Numbered from the stretch's first letter, positions 1-9,230 are shown. The stretch: 64,000 bases of DNA from Phycisphaerales bacterium (GCA_035627955.1 DASPKU010000013.1:124001-188000); one strand, 5' to 3'. Made by a program: numbers and translations. Notes: generated by a model not told the origin, from the letters alone.

Positions 1-309
1 GAGCACCACGTGCAGCGGCTGGCGGAGGACCACGCGAATGCCAGGCGCCTGGCCGAAGGCATCGCGAACATCAAGGGGCTCAGCCTGCACCCCGAGCAGG
101 CGAAGCACGGGGTTGAGAGCAACCTGGTGTTCTTCGACCTTTCGCCCAGCCTGCCGATGACGGCAGCGGACCTGTCGGCAAAGCTGCGTTCCAACGGCGT
201 GCTGATCATGGCGACGGCGGCCCGGCGGATGCGGGCGGTCACGCACCTGGACGCAAGCCGCGAACAGGTGGAGCAGGTGCTGAAGGTGCTGGCAGACGCG
301 GTGAGGTAA
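1..309 (+). CDS. ltaE: Low-specificity L-threonine aldolase, C-terminal part
   Basis: The window opens inside this gene; only the last 102 codons are present, in frame from base 1 (EHHVQRLAEDHANARRLAEG). Family members are PLP-dependent fold-type I enzymes that cleave L-threonine or L-allo-threonine to glycine and acetaldehyde in the cytoplasm. The fragment matches the small C-terminal domain: a helix beginning RLAEDH, the strand SNLVFFDL, and the closing helix REQVEQVLKVLADAV. The PLP lysine and active-site residues lie upstream of the window. No terminator is visible in the 17 bases before the convergent neighbour. The family call is fairly firm; the exact substrate preference is not visible. 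Confidence 0.8.
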   Translation, partial: EHHVQRLAEDHANARRLAEGIANIKGLSLHPEQAKHGVESNLVFFDLSPSLPMTAADLSAKLRSNGVLIMATAARRMRAVTHLDASREQVEQVLKVLADAVR

Positions 310-326
310 GAACACGGGAGGCGCGC

Positions 327-1127
327 TTACGACCCGATCACGGCCAGACTGCCGATTCGGGTAAGGGCGTCCGCCGCAGCAGGCGGGTGGGGCCGGGCCG
401 GGAGCAGCAGGTTGTAGCGTGCGAGCGCGATCCAGCGGCTGCGCTGGAGGTCGTGGAAGGAGAGGTCGAAAAGCCAGCGCCCTCCGCCTGTTCCGCTGTC
501 GGTCGGGACAGACCCGACTTCGGCCTCAACCCACGTGGCGAGGTCGTTGAGCACTTCGGGAGTCAGCGGCGGGTTGCGTCGCACGGCAAGGATGAGCACC
601 GCGAGCGCGTAATGCGGAGTCTCCTCGTCGCGCTGGCGATTGAGGGCGCGCCAGAGGACGAACTTCCACACAGCGTCCTCGGCTTCACATCCGACCGCTA
701 TGCAACTGTCAATGAGCTGGATCAGCGTCTCGTTCTCGGCATTGCAGTACGGGTTGTTGGAGCGGTCCGCAAGGCACTCGATGAGGTGGGCGCAGGCAAA
801 GGCACGCATGATGTGCCCGCGCTCACCAGTCGAGCCCGGCTTGCACCGGGGATCATCGGGCTCCGACCAGCGGATGAGTTCGAGAACCTCGCGGGGGTAC
901 CAGCTGCTCAGATCGAGACGCTGGGCCTGATCGCGAAGGCGACGGAGCGCGGCCAGGTGCTCGTCTGAGTCGTTGCCGTAGTCAGCGTTCGCGATCTCCA
1001 GGAGCATGGAGTCATCGATGGCGCGGCGGACGTAGGCCATGAGAGGCTTGGGGCCGCGGTCCAGGGTGCGGAGAAACGCCAGCGCCCGCCCGATGGCTGG
1101 CGGCAGGGATTCGGGGTCAGGAGGCAT
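327..1127 (-). CDS. Hypothetical protein, 266 residues
   Basis: I do not recognise this soluble protein. It has no signal peptide or membrane segment and is rich in Leu, Ala, Arg and acidic residues, with a mainly helical look. One Cys-containing stretch (NPYCNAENETLIQLIDSCIA) lies near the middle. The start is supported by a TACGCT box six bases before the ATG and the lack of a Shine-Dalgarno site, so it is probably translated from a leaderless mRNA. It converges on the threonine aldolase gene with a 17-base gap. No function can be assigned from sequence or context. Confidence 0.7.
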   Translation of the reverse strand: MPPDPESLPPAIGRALAFLRTLDRGPKPLMAYVRRAIDDSMLLEIANADYGNDSDEHLAALRRLRDQAQRLDLSSWYPREVLELIRWSEPDDPRCKPGSTGERGHIMRAFACAHLIECLADRSNNPYCNAENETLIQLIDSCIAVGCEAEDAVWKFVLWRALNRQRDEETPHYALAVLILAVRRNPPLTPEVLNDLATWVEAEVGSVPTDSGTGGGRWLFDLSFHDLQRSRWIALARYNLLLPARPHPPAAADALTRIGSLAVIGS

Positions 1128-1133
1128 GGCGAG

Positions 1134-1139
1134 AGCGTA
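1134..1139 (-). promoter_or_regulatory. Leaderless -10 box TACGCT
   Basis: TACGCT on the minus strand, six bases before the ATG at 1127. No Shine-Dalgarno sequence lies between, so transcription probably starts at or next to the start codon. Confidence 0.5.
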
Positions 1140-1213
1140 GAAAGGGCCGAGTCAAGCGCGGCACTTCATAGCGACGAAGACGTCGCCATGGCACGCAAAG
1201 GCGCCCGGAGCGA

Positions 1214-2167
1214 TCACCGGCCGGTGCGGACGCGGTTCACCTTCACGTCCATCGTCTCGGTCGTGGTCGTCATCTGCCCCGTCTTGGTGTCTCGCTTCTC
1301 CAGCATCACCTTCTGCTTCATGTTCATCGACTCGATCATGTGGTCGGCGGTGTTCCACTTGGTCTCTCCCTCGAGCTTGCCCTCGCGGAGGCGGACGCCC
1401 TGGGAGCTGGAGGTGGGGTCGAGCGAGAACGTGCCCTTGGTGGCGATGGTCGCCATCGACTGGCCCGCCGACTTAAGCGTGTTGTCGGTGCGGATCTTGA
1501 CCGTGCCCAGCCCCGCCTGCATGGTGTCGTCGTTGGTCCACTTGTCGCCGACGCGGGCCTCGCCGGTGTTGCTGGTGCGGGTGGTGAGGGGACCGAAGAG
1601 GCCTTTGAACATGTCGCCGCCGCTGAGCTTGCCGCCCATGGCGCCGGTCACGCCCCCGCCCACATCGCTGATGTTTCCGTTCTTGTCCATCGTCACCGGG
1701 ATGTCAACGTCGAGGATGCTGCTGAACATCGCGTCGAGCACCTCGTCCTTGCCCTGCTTCTTGCTGTCCCACGTGATCTGCTCGCCCTGCATCTCACCAC
1801 TGAAGCGCATCGACTCGATCGACAGCTGCAGCGAGTAGCCCTCCTCGGGGTCGGCGCTGGTGCACTTGAGCACCACGGTCATGCTGACGTCGACGTCGCC
1901 CTGCTCCTTGGTGTCGGGCGCGGCCGGGCCGGTGGCCGTGCTCTTGCGGTTCATGTCCATGTTGAGCTTCACCTGCTGGCCGACAGTGAAGCGCGGCCGC
2001 AGGTCCACCACACGCCCGCCCGGATGGCCCCCGGGCTGACGAGGCGGCGGGGTGGGCGCGGGCGTGCGCGGCGTCTCGGTGGGCGCCCGGTCGGGCTGGG
2101 TCTGCGCGAGCGCGGGTGCGGCGAGAAGGGTAGACAGGGTGAGAACGGTGAGGGCGCGCGAAATCAT
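1214..2167 (-). CDS. Secreted protein of unknown function (DUF6263-like)
   Basis: A 317-residue exported protein. The start chosen (MISRALTVLTLSTLLAAPALAQ) gives a clean signal peptide with an AxA-type cleavage site near residue 21 and has GGGAGC about nine bases upstream; an open upstream extension to 2275 lacks this logic. A Pro/Thr-rich linker (residues about 22-50) is followed by a beta-rich domain with alternating hydrophobic strands and many Lys/Thr/Met, of the kind seen in planctomycete DUF6263-type proteins. That family link is a resemblance only. It probably acts in the periplasm or cell envelope. Confidence 0.75.
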   Translation of the reverse strand: MISRALTVLTLSTLLAAPALAQTQPDRAPTETPRTPAPTPPPRQPGGHPGGRVVDLRPRFTVGQQVKLNMDMNRKSTATGPAAPDTKEQGDVDVSMTVVLKCTSADPEEGYSLQLSIESMRFSGEMQGEQITWDSKKQGKDEVLDAMFSSILDVDIPVTMDKNGNISDVGGGVTGAMGGKLSGGDMFKGLFGPLTTRTSNTGEARVGDKWTNDDTMQAGLGTVKIRTDNTLKSAGQSMATIATKGTFSLDPTSSSQGVRLREGKLEGETKWNTADHMIESMNMKQKVMLEKRDTKTGQMTTTTETMDVKVNRVRTGR

Positions 2168-2367
2168 GGGTGTGCTCCCGCTGGTGGGGGGTGTACCGGG
2201 AGGGGTATCGGCGGGTTGCAGGGAAGCGGGAGAGTTTCGGCAGCCGTGTGGTGCTGGAGCCTGAAGGCCGGGCACCGCCGCGGCTCATCCTTGAGTACAT
2301 GGTGCACAGCCAGTCTGACTCCGTGGGTTGCCCATGGAAGCCGCCGCGGAGCGGCGGGGTACCCAGA

Positions 2368-4599
2368 TCAGCAGCCCCCGCCTCCCAGCACACGGAAGAA
2401 CGCTTCGATGTCCTGGTCGGTGGCCGTATCGCCATCCCCGTTGAAGTCCGCGGTCGCGCAGGTGGGGCAGCACTGGCCCCCAATGCACGCGAAGAAGGCC
2501 TCTATGTCCTGGTCGGTGCCGGTGTCGCCGTCGCGGTTGAAGTCGGCGCTGATGCCGTAGTAGCGGGCGAAGTAGGCGCTGGGCTGACCGCCGGCGGTGA
2601 AGAAGTGGCCACCGATGGCGAAGTCGTTGCCGCCCAAGTGCTCGATGTCACGCACCAGGCCGCCGGCCTCGAGACCCGGCGTTATTGGTGACCAGACCCC
2701 CCCGCGGTAGCGGGCCAGGCTGCTGGCCGCTACGCCGCCCATCTGCTGGAAGATGCCACCGGCGATCACGTCGCTGTTGGCAAGCACGACGAGGTCATAG
2801 ACCACCCCGGACGTCTGGCCGAGCGTGGTGAGGGTGGCTCCATCCCAATGCAGAACGCCTCCCTGGTAGCTGGGGAACTCGCCTGACACGCCCAGCAGCA
2901 CGCCGCCGTGCGGGCCGGCCGCAAGCGCCTCGACCCCTCCGCTGGCGATCGTGACGAGCACGAACGACGAGCCGTCCCATCGATAGAGGCCACGGCCCGA
3001 CCCGATATAGAGGTCGCCCGCGGGGAGCACCACCGCGCACTGCCCTGCCCACGGCAACCCATCGCCCATCGACGACCATTGTCCATTCCATCGCGCCACG
3101 TGGGCAACGGTTGCACTGCCCGCGCGCGTAAAGTGACCCGTGACCACGAGGTCACCGTTGGGCATCTTCACGGCCCCCATCACCCGCGGGGGCGAAGCCT
3201 CAGGGGAGGGCAGGATGCCCCCGTCCATCGGCGCCCATTCACCGGCCCACCGCGCGATGCAACTGGCAGCCACACTCCCGACGAAGCCGAACTCGCCCGC
3301 ATAGATGAGCGAGCCGTCGTCCAACTGCACAATCGAGGTCACGGTGGTGGTGCAGCAGGTTCCGGGCGGACTGCCGGATGGGCCGAGTGGGAGCGGGGAC
3401 CAGGTGCCGTTCCAGATCGCGGCGCTGCTGTGTGCGCCCTCAGGAGCAAACGAGAAATCTCCGCCAACAGCGATGTTGCCGTCTGCCAAGAGCTTGACTG
3501 CTTCCACGTTGTTGTTGAAACCGTCTCCGTACGTGTTCAGCTGGCCATCCCGCAGGGAAGCGATCGCGGAACCGTTCGCGTCTGCAATGGGCCCGAACCG
3601 ACCCCCGAGATGAATCTCGAGCGGCTCCTCTCCGACCCCGCCGCTGAAGGACAGTGCCCGGATATCGATCACCGGCGGCGTGGAAACCAGCGTGGTCCAC
3701 CCCGTGCCATTCCACCGCTCGACAGTTCTGCCCGCGGCGATAATGTCGCCACCTGGAACAATCTCGATTCTGCCGCTGTGGTTTCCGGTCCCGATGGCGG
3801 ACCATGTCGAACCGTTCCAGCGAGCGATGCCGTCGACCTGCGCTGTTCCTGCGGTAGACATCGTGCCGGAGACAATGATGTCGCCGTCAGCAGTGACCTC
3901 AATGTCCTCTATGGACGCTCCGTATTGGTGGTAGATGTTGTCCCCCACCTGAGTCCAGCCGCTCCCGTTCCAGAGCGCAAGCTTGTTGATCGCCCACGGC
4001 TCGCCGAAGTCGCCCCCCGCGAGAATGTGCCCATTGGACAACCTCTTTAGTACGTGCACGGCCCCACGGGAGATCTGCGGGTTGTGCATGTGTTCCCAGA
4101 AGCCCCCGGTTGAACGCCGCACCAAGCCCTCGATGCCCCCGCCTACAACCACCGACCCATCAGGCAGGGGCAGGATGGCGTTCACGGTCGCCGGCGAGTT
4201 TGGACCGCGGGGCTCGAACGTCCAGCCGAACTGCGTCCACTGCGTCCCGGTCCGTGCCCACACCCGCGCCGTCCGGTCCAGCTCCGACACGCTGATCATC
4301 AGCGTGCCATCGCCCTTCACGGCAGCCGCGTCGAGGTAGCCGGCAGGCGTGGCCACCGGCCTGAACCGCGAGCCATCCCAATACGCAATCCCAACCGCCT
4401 CGCCGTCAACCCACAACAGGCCGCCGATCGTTACGCACTGTGGCAAAGGCCCCGTTCCATCGGGGTCCCATCGCAGAATGTGCTCTACCGTCCCTCGAAC
4501 ACCTGGCGCCTGCACCCCCGGCATGAACTGTCCCTCGCAGGGCTGCGCCTGGAGCGCTGGCGTGAGGGCGAGCAGGCACAGCGCGAGGAGGGTCCGCAT
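2368..4599 (-). CDS. Exported propeller-like protein with doubled EF-hand C-terminal tag
   Basis: A 743-residue secreted protein. The signal peptide is MRTLLALCLLALTPALQAQ. The body (residues about 30-670) is a chain of repeated units with a W-x-G/N-x-x-W pattern such as RWNGTGWTTL and LWNGSGWTQV, alternating with GGxF turns, typical of beta-propeller or Kelch-like surface proteins. The C-terminus carries two copies of DFNxDGDxGTDQDIEAFF, each a calcium-loop-like segment, ending LGGGGC at the stop. The ATG at 4599 has CATAAT six bases upstream, which rejects a long N-terminal extension. It probably sits outside the cell or on its surface. Ligand unknown. Confidence 0.8.
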   Translation of the reverse strand: MRTLLALCLLALTPALQAQPCEGQFMPGVQAPGVRGTVEHILRWDPDGTGPLPQCVTIGGLLWVDGEAVGIAYWDGSRFRPVATPAGYLDAAAVKGDGTLMISVSELDRTARVWARTGTQWTQFGWTFEPRGPNSPATVNAILPLPDGSVVVGGGIEGLVRRSTGGFWEHMHNPQISRGAVHVLKRLSNGHILAGGDFGEPWAINKLALWNGSGWTQVGDNIYHQYGASIEDIEVTADGDIIVSGTMSTAGTAQVDGIARWNGSTWSAIGTGNHSGRIEIVPGGDIIAAGRTVERWNGTGWTTLVSTPPVIDIRALSFSGGVGEEPLEIHLGGRFGPIADANGSAIASLRDGQLNTYGDGFNNNVEAVKLLADGNIAVGGDFSFAPEGAHSSAAIWNGTWSPLPLGPSGSPPGTCCTTTVTSIVQLDDGSLIYAGEFGFVGSVAASCIARWAGEWAPMDGGILPSPEASPPRVMGAVKMPNGDLVVTGHFTRAGSATVAHVARWNGQWSSMGDGLPWAGQCAVVLPAGDLYIGSGRGLYRWDGSSFVLVTIASGGVEALAAGPHGGVLLGVSGEFPSYQGGVLHWDGATLTTLGQTSGVVYDLVVLANSDVIAGGIFQQMGGVAASSLARYRGGVWSPITPGLEAGGLVRDIEHLGGNDFAIGGHFFTAGGQPSAYFARYYGISADFNRDGDTGTDQDIEAFFACIGGQCCPTCATADFNGDGDTATDQDIEAFFRVLGGGGC

Positions 4600-4605
4600 G
4601 CCCCC

Positions 4606-4611
4606 ATTATG
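4606..4611 (-). promoter_or_regulatory. Leaderless -10 box CATAAT
   Basis: CATAAT on the minus strand, six bases before the ATG at 4599, with no ribosome-binding site between. It helps choose this start over a much longer open frame. Confidence 0.5.
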
Positions 4612-4745
4612 CCGGCGGGGTGAACACCCACAATGAAAAACGCTCAATCGGTGAGCGGCGAGTGGTGCTTGGGTGCTAACGGTCGAGCTGTGTGCCCGCG
4701 AAACGCGGCCATCAGCACTCCCGGAACGAGTGCTCCACCCGTTGC

Positions 4746-5681
4746 TTAGAACCGCAGCGTCGCCGTCACCGGGAAGTGGTCCGACACGTTGTGGCCGTGG
4801 TGAGTAGTGCGGACGATGTCGGCCTTGAGGACCTGCAGGCCGGGGGTGGCGAGGATGTAGTCGATCTTCTCGCCGTCGGTCTTGTTCTTGAAGCCGTTGA
4901 AGGTGCCGACGCCGTGGTAGTGGGGGTGGGTGCTGGCGTGGTGGGGGTCGGCGGAGGACGGGTGCAGGGTGCGGAAGGTGTCGATGAGCTCGCGGGCGGC
5001 GAGCCTGACGGTGTCGCTGCGCTCGCCGTCGTTGAAGTCCCCGGTGAGCAGGGCGGGGGCGGCGCGGTCTGGGCGGGCGGCGATGCGGTCGAGCACGAGG
5101 CGGATGCCCTTCTCGCGGGCGTCCTCGTTCATGTGGTCGAGGTGGGTGTTGTAGAAGTAGAACGCCCGGCCAGTCGCGGTGTCGCGAAGGTGGGCCCACG
5201 TGCAGATCCGCAGGCACGCGGCGTTCCAGGTGTTGCTGACGACGTCGGGGGTGTCGCTGAGCCAGAAGGTGGCGTGGGAGTCCAGGGTGAAGCGGCGGCG
5301 GTCGTAGAGGATGGCGCACGCCTCGCCGCGGGCCTCGCCGTCGTCGCGCCCGGCGAAGACCGCGCCGTAGTGGGGCATGGCCGCGAGCATCTCATCAACC
5401 TGGAACTTGAGGGCCTCCTGCAGGCCGATGAGGTCGGGGGCCTCGTGGGCGAGGAGGGCGAACAGGCCCTCGCGCCGGCGGGTCCAGTGGTTGTCGCCGT
5501 CCTGGGCGGTGCCGTAGCGGATGTTGAATGACATCACGTGGAGGTCGGTGGTCCTGGTGGTGGGCGGAGTCGGCGTGGGGGTGGGGCCAGCGCCAGTGGA
5601 GGTCGAGGGAACGACGCACGCGGCCAGCAGCAGGCAACCCAGGCACGCAAAGAGCAGAGCAAGACTTATCACCAACCGCAC
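4746..5681 (-). CDS. Endonuclease/exonuclease/phosphatase-family lipoprotein
   Basis: A 311-residue member of the EEP metal-dependent phosphohydrolase superfamily (DNase I-like fold). Visible motifs in order: MSFNIRYG, the metal-binding Glu in LIGLQE, YNTHLDH, the GDFND active-site loop, and the terminal SDHFPV with its catalytic His. The N-terminus has a hydrophobic run ending LLLAAC (Cys22), a lipoprotein signal, followed by a Pro/Thr-rich tether. The GTG start at 5681 has a purine-rich GGGAGG upstream; the open frame extends to 5762 but would bury the signal peptide. Likely a periplasmic or surface-anchored phosphodiesterase; the substrate (nucleic acid, sugar phosphate or phospholipid) cannot be told. 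Confidence 0.85.
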   Translation of the reverse strand: MRLVISLALLFACLGCLLLAACVVPSTSTGAGPTPTPTPPTTRTTDLHVMSFNIRYGTAQDGDNHWTRRREGLFALLAHEAPDLIGLQEALKFQVDEMLAAMPHYGAVFAGRDDGEARGEACAILYDRRRFTLDSHATFWLSDTPDVVSNTWNAACLRICTWAHLRDTATGRAFYFYNTHLDHMNEDAREKGIRLVLDRIAARPDRAAPALLTGDFNDGERSDTVRLAARELIDTFRTLHPSSADPHHASTHPHYHGVGTFNGFKNKTDGEKIDYILATPGLQVLKADIVRTTHHGHNVSDHFPVTATLRF

Positions 5682-5871
5682 GCCTCCGGCCTCCCTCTCA
5701 CCCTTGCCTCCCCATTGTTGCAAGTCCGGCCTCGGGGCGGACCTGCGGACTCGACGCGGCAAACCGGCTGAATGGGGGAACCGGTGTGGAGGATCAAGGG
5801 TAACCTCTGTTACGCGGCCGTGGAACCTCCATCAGCTGGAGCAGTACGGGCCCTACCCGGGAGAAGTGAAG

Positions 5872-6375
5872 ATGAAGAGCGTCTTGCTTGGCGTGCTGGG
5901 TGCGGTGATCGGCGCGGCGCTGGTGATGGGCGGTTCGCCGGTGGTGGCGCAGGCCGCGGGCGAGCCGGTGGTCGAGGCGGGCGTCAGGCTCGGGAGCCGG
6001 ACGGTCTCCATCGCGGGCAAGCGGGTGATGGTGGAGGTCTCGGCACGCCGCAACTTCGGGTTCCTGGCCAACCCGCAGGGGCGGCTGCAGACCAGCGTGT
6101 TCCTGGCGACGGCGGACAACACGCCGCTGCCGGGGATCACCAGCGTGAAGGTGAGCCTGCGGCGGGGCACGGCGCGGTGGTCGCCGGTGCTCGCCAAGGT
6201 GATGACCAGCATCGACTCGAACGCGTACTACGTGGCCAACAACGGGCCCCTCTGGCCGGCAAACTCGATCGTGACGGCGACGGTGGAGATCAGGACCAAC
6301 GGGAGCGTGGCGCGGTTCGATGTGCCGGTGAAGATCTCGGTGAACCGGCAGCTGGTGCCGCAGCCTGGGGTGTAA
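5872..6375 (+). CDS. Secreted protein of unknown function, 167 residues
   Basis: A small exported protein with a signal peptide or anchor (MKSVLLGVLGAVIGAALVMG) and an Ala-rich junction near residues 25-30. The mature part is beta-rich with basic residues (RTVSIAGKRVMVEVSARR) and contains SVKVSLRRGTARWSPV. The ATG is preceded by GGGAGAAG at good spacing. It is divergent from the phosphohydrolase lipoprotein. I do not recognise a family, and no enzyme motif is visible. Confidence 0.7.
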   Translation: MKSVLLGVLGAVIGAALVMGGSPVVAQAAGEPVVEAGVRLGSRTVSIAGKRVMVEVSARRNFGFLANPQGRLQTSVFLATADNTPLPGITSVKVSLRRGTARWSPVLAKVMTSIDSNAYYVANNGPLWPANSIVTATVEIRTNGSVARFDVPVKISVNRQLVPQPGV

Positions 6376-6383
6376 GGCAGAGT

Positions 6384-6515
6384 CTCTCGCGGAGACGCGG
6401 AGACGCGGAGGAGAGCCGGAACAGAGTCAAAAAAGAAAAACTCTCGCGGGAACGCGAGTGCGGGAGAGGCCCGGTCGTGGGTCTTTATCTCCGCGCCCCC
6501 GCGTCTCCGCGAGAG
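6384..6515. repeat. Inverted pair of CTCGCGGAG-type repeats
   Basis: A 27-base arm at 6384-6410 (begins CTCTCGCGGAGACGCGG) and its reverse complement at 6489-6515 differ at two positions and enclose 78 bases. The pair lies between two convergent genes and could fold into a stem in either transcript. The same family recurs at 12202-12414. Confidence 0.75.
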
Positions 6516-6549
6516 ATTGTGTTTCTTCAGCGTGAGTGCGACTCAGTGC

Positions 6550-7791
6550 TTAGAACAGCACCTGCAACTGCAGGCGCAGGCCGATCTGCCCGCCCTCGGG
6601 ATCCGTGAGCAGGTTGGCGCCGGTGTTCTGGCCCGTGAGCGGGTTGTCGGTGGTGGGGTCGATGTAGTAGCACACGTCGCCGGTGAGCTTCACGGCGTGG
6701 CTCTTGGGGCTGATGTAGTAGTTCACGCCGCCGGTGACGGTGTTGAAGTTGTCGCCGGTATCGGGGATGACGACGTCGTAGCGGGCGAAGAGCTCGACCT
6801 GGCTGGTGACGAACACGCCGCCCTGCACCACCACGCCGAAGTCGTCGGTCTCGCCGCCGGGGGCGTCGATGTTGCGCCACACGCCCTGGGCGAAGGCGTT
6901 CCAGCCGTCGCCCTCGACGCTCACGTCGAGCGTGGCCTGGGTCACGTCGCGGTCGGTGGTGCCGCCGGTCTCGCCGCCGGTCTCAAAGTGCACGGCCCCG
7001 CCGACCATGCCCGCGTAGCCGCTCTCCTGCCAGCTGGTGTTGTCGTCGAACCGCTTGAAGTCGTCGCCCGCGAACATGAACTCGGCGCGCCCCGTGAGGC
7101 CGATGTCGGCCCGCTCCGCAGTGAAGTCGGTGTTGAGGGAGTTGATGCCGTCGGAGAGGGCGCCCTGCACGCGGAACTGCTTGCCGGTGTACTGGACCTC
7201 GATCAGCTGGCTGCGGTTCTGGGTGAACACGGTGTTCACCGTCGACCGCTCGACGGTGAGCTGCAGGGTGTCGCTGACGAGCTCCTCACGGAGCAGCGGC
7301 ACCTTGGCCTGGCCCCACCGGACGGCGAAGCCGTTGTCCCACTGGTAGCGGCCCCAGGCGTCCAGCAGCGTGAACACGCCGGAGCTGCGGGAGAAGTCGC
7401 CGGTGATGTTGAAGGTCAGGTTCTTGTCCCACACGTTGCCGCTGGCGATGATGCGGGAGCGCCGCATCTGGAACCCGTGCGTGATCTCCTCGGAATCGGG
7501 CTGCTCGTCGCGGCTGTTGAGCAGGTAGCGGGTCTGGAAGAAGCCGCCGATGTTGAGCACGTTGTCGCCGGTGCCCCCCCCACTCAGGAAGAACTTGCCC
7601 TTGTTCCAGCCCGAGCCGGGGCTGGGGTTGTTGGCCGGGGCCTGCATGTCCTGCAGGAAGCTCGCGCGGGCCTCGGCGTCCGCCAGCAGCTCGGCCTTGT
7701 GGGCGCTCTCGAGGTTGGTCTGGCCGCCCGTCTGGGCAACGGCGACGCCGGCGAGGGCGGTGCCAGCGATGAGAGAGAGAAGACGGTGCAT
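6550..7791 (-). CDS. Phosphate-selective porin O/P-type outer-membrane protein
   Basis: A 413-residue outer-membrane beta-barrel of the OprP/OprO family, expected to form a pore for phosphate or polyphosphate. Features: signal peptide (MHRLLSLIAGTALAGVAVAQ), a short helical linker, then the family pattern GGFFQTRYLLNSRD, FQMRRSRIIASGNVWDK, and repeated amphipathic strands to a C-terminal strand ending in Phe (LQLQVLF). The SD AGGAG lies before the ATG. It lies downstream of pstS on the same strand, which supports a phosphate role, although a terminator separates the two. A run of G5T units lies just upstream of the SD. Confidence 0.85.
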   Translation of the reverse strand: MHRLLSLIAGTALAGVAVAQTGGQTNLESAHKAELLADAEARASFLQDMQAPANNPSPGSGWNKGKFFLSGGGTGDNVLNIGGFFQTRYLLNSRDEQPDSEEITHGFQMRRSRIIASGNVWDKNLTFNITGDFSRSSGVFTLLDAWGRYQWDNGFAVRWGQAKVPLLREELVSDTLQLTVERSTVNTVFTQNRSQLIEVQYTGKQFRVQGALSDGINSLNTDFTAERADIGLTGRAEFMFAGDDFKRFDDNTSWQESGYAGMVGGAVHFETGGETGGTTDRDVTQATLDVSVEGDGWNAFAQGVWRNIDAPGGETDDFGVVVQGGVFVTSQVELFARYDVVIPDTGDNFNTVTGGVNYYISPKSHAVKLTGDVCYYIDPTTDNPLTGQNTGANLLTDPEGGQIGLRLQLQVLF

Positions 7792-7809
7792 CGGATCAAT
7801 CTCCTGGGA

Positions 7810-7844
7810 GTGGGGGTGGGGGTGGGGGTCGGGGTGGGGGTGTG
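7810..7844. repeat. Hexameric TGGGGG tract in the porin leader
   Basis: Four GGGGG runs and one GGGG run separated mainly by T, on the plus strand. This is the template strand of the porin gene, so the mRNA carries CCCCCA repeats about five bases upstream of its SD. Such tracts can slip in length and can form G-quadruplexes. Confidence 0.8.
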
Positions 7845-7966
7845 CCGCTACGCGCGGCGTGTGGAAGCGGCGATTGCTCAGAGGCGGGAGTATCTACGAA
7901 CACCAGCGCGCTTTCATCATGCCGCGCGCTAAGGGTTGGCCAAGATCGCGGTGTGGATCGCGTGTG

Positions 7967-7999
7967 CAAAAACAACACCGCCGGTCGGCGTGACCGGCG
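7967..7999 (-). terminator. Terminator downstream of pstS
   Basis: The minus strand has CGCCGGTC, a five-base loop and GACCGGCG (7979-7999), followed by GTGTTGTTTTTG. It lies 59 bases after the pstS stop. Confidence 0.65.
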
Positions 8000-8057
8000 T
8001 TGCGTGTGCGCTGCAGGGACGAAACCCTTGCTGGTGCGTCGGGCTCGCGCGATGTCC

Positions 8058-9110
8058 TTAGTTGCTGGTCAGGCCCAGCTTCTTGAGGTCCTCCGCGATC
8101 GTCTTGGCGGGCACCGGGAAGTAACCGTCCTTGATCACCGTCTCCTGGCCCTGCCTGCTGAGCATGAGCTTGATGAACTCGGCCCGCAGCGGGTCAAGGC
8201 TCTCGCCCGGGGCCTTGTTGACGTACACCGACAGGTAGCGGGCGATCGGGTACTGCCCGTTCAGCGCGGTCTCCACCGTCGGCGCCACCGCCTTGCTCTT
8301 GGGCGTCGCCCTCACCTTCAGCACCTTCACGTCCGCCGTGAGGTAGCCCACGCCCGAGTAGCCGATGCCCGCGGCGTCGGTGCCCACCGCCTGCACCACC
8401 GCGGAGCTGCCCGGCTGCTCCTTCACGCTGTTCTTGAAGTCCGACTTGCTCAGGGCCCGCTCCTTGAAGTACCCGTAGGTGCCGCTGGCGGAGTTGCGCC
8501 CGTACAGCGCGATCGGCTGGCCCGCGAGGTCACCGGTCACGCCCAGGTCGCCCCACGTCATGTCCGGCCCCTTCACCGAGTACACCTTGGCGATCTGCTC
8601 CAGGCTGATCTCCTCGAGCGGGTTGTCCTTGTGCACGAACACCGCGAGCGTGTCCACCGCGGTCCTGATCTCGGTTGGCTTGTAGCCGAACTTGTCCTCG
8701 AACTTCTTGATCTCGTCGGCCTTCATCGGGCGGCTCATGGGGCCGAACTGCGCCTGGTTCTCGATCAGCGCGGGCGGGGCCGTGCCCGAGCCCTTGCCCT
8801 CGATCTCGGTCTGCACGCTGGGGTAGAACTTCTTGAAGTCCTCGCTCCACGCGGTCATCAGGTTGATCATGGAGTCGCTGCCGATGCTCTTGACCGTGCC
8901 GGTGATGCCCTCGACCGGCTTGTAGTCGGCGATAGCGGCGTCGACCTTCACGCCCTGCTTGCCGCCGGGCTTGCCGTTCGAGGTGGCCGGCTGCTTGCTG
9001 TCTTTCGCGGGGTTGGTGGGGGTGGCAGGGGACGTGGTGGTGGCCGGCTGGGCGAAGGCCGCGGCGGCGAGGCCGGCGAGGGCGGCGAGCTGGAGGACGG
9101 TCCGGTGCAT
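8058..9110 (-). CDS. pstS: Phosphate ABC transporter substrate-binding protein PstS
   Basis: A 350-residue periplasmic phosphate-binding protein. After a signal peptide (MHRTVLQLAALAGLAAAAFAQ) and a Pro/Thr/Lys linker comes the PBP-like fold: GTVKSIGSDSMINLMTAW (phosphate-binding loop), KGSGTAPPALIENQAQFGPMSR, VFVHKDNPLEEIS, the conserved ligand loop YGRNSASGTYGYFKE, and GYSGVGYL. The usual PstCAB permease and PhoU genes are not adjacent, so it must serve a transporter encoded elsewhere. SD AAGGAG precedes the ATG. Its 3' neighbour is a phosphate-type porin. Confidence 0.92.
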   Translation of the reverse strand: MHRTVLQLAALAGLAAAAFAQPATTTSPATPTNPAKDSKQPATSNGKPGGKQGVKVDAAIADYKPVEGITGTVKSIGSDSMINLMTAWSEDFKKFYPSVQTEIEGKGSGTAPPALIENQAQFGPMSRPMKADEIKKFEDKFGYKPTEIRTAVDTLAVFVHKDNPLEEISLEQIAKVYSVKGPDMTWGDLGVTGDLAGQPIALYGRNSASGTYGYFKERALSKSDFKNSVKEQPGSSAVVQAVGTDAAGIGYSGVGYLTADVKVLKVRATPKSKAVAPTVETALNGQYPIARYLSVYVNKAPGESLDPLRAEFIKLMLSRQGQETVIKDGYFPVPAKTIAEDLKKLGLTSN

Positions 9111-9230
9111 GCGGTCTCCTTGGTTGGTGCAAAAGGCTACGGGCCGCGGGCCCTGGCGGGGGCGGGGCCGGCGCTAAGGGTCGGCTAAACCCGTGCTGGT
9201 GCGCCGCCGTGTGTGGCCTGGTGATGATGC

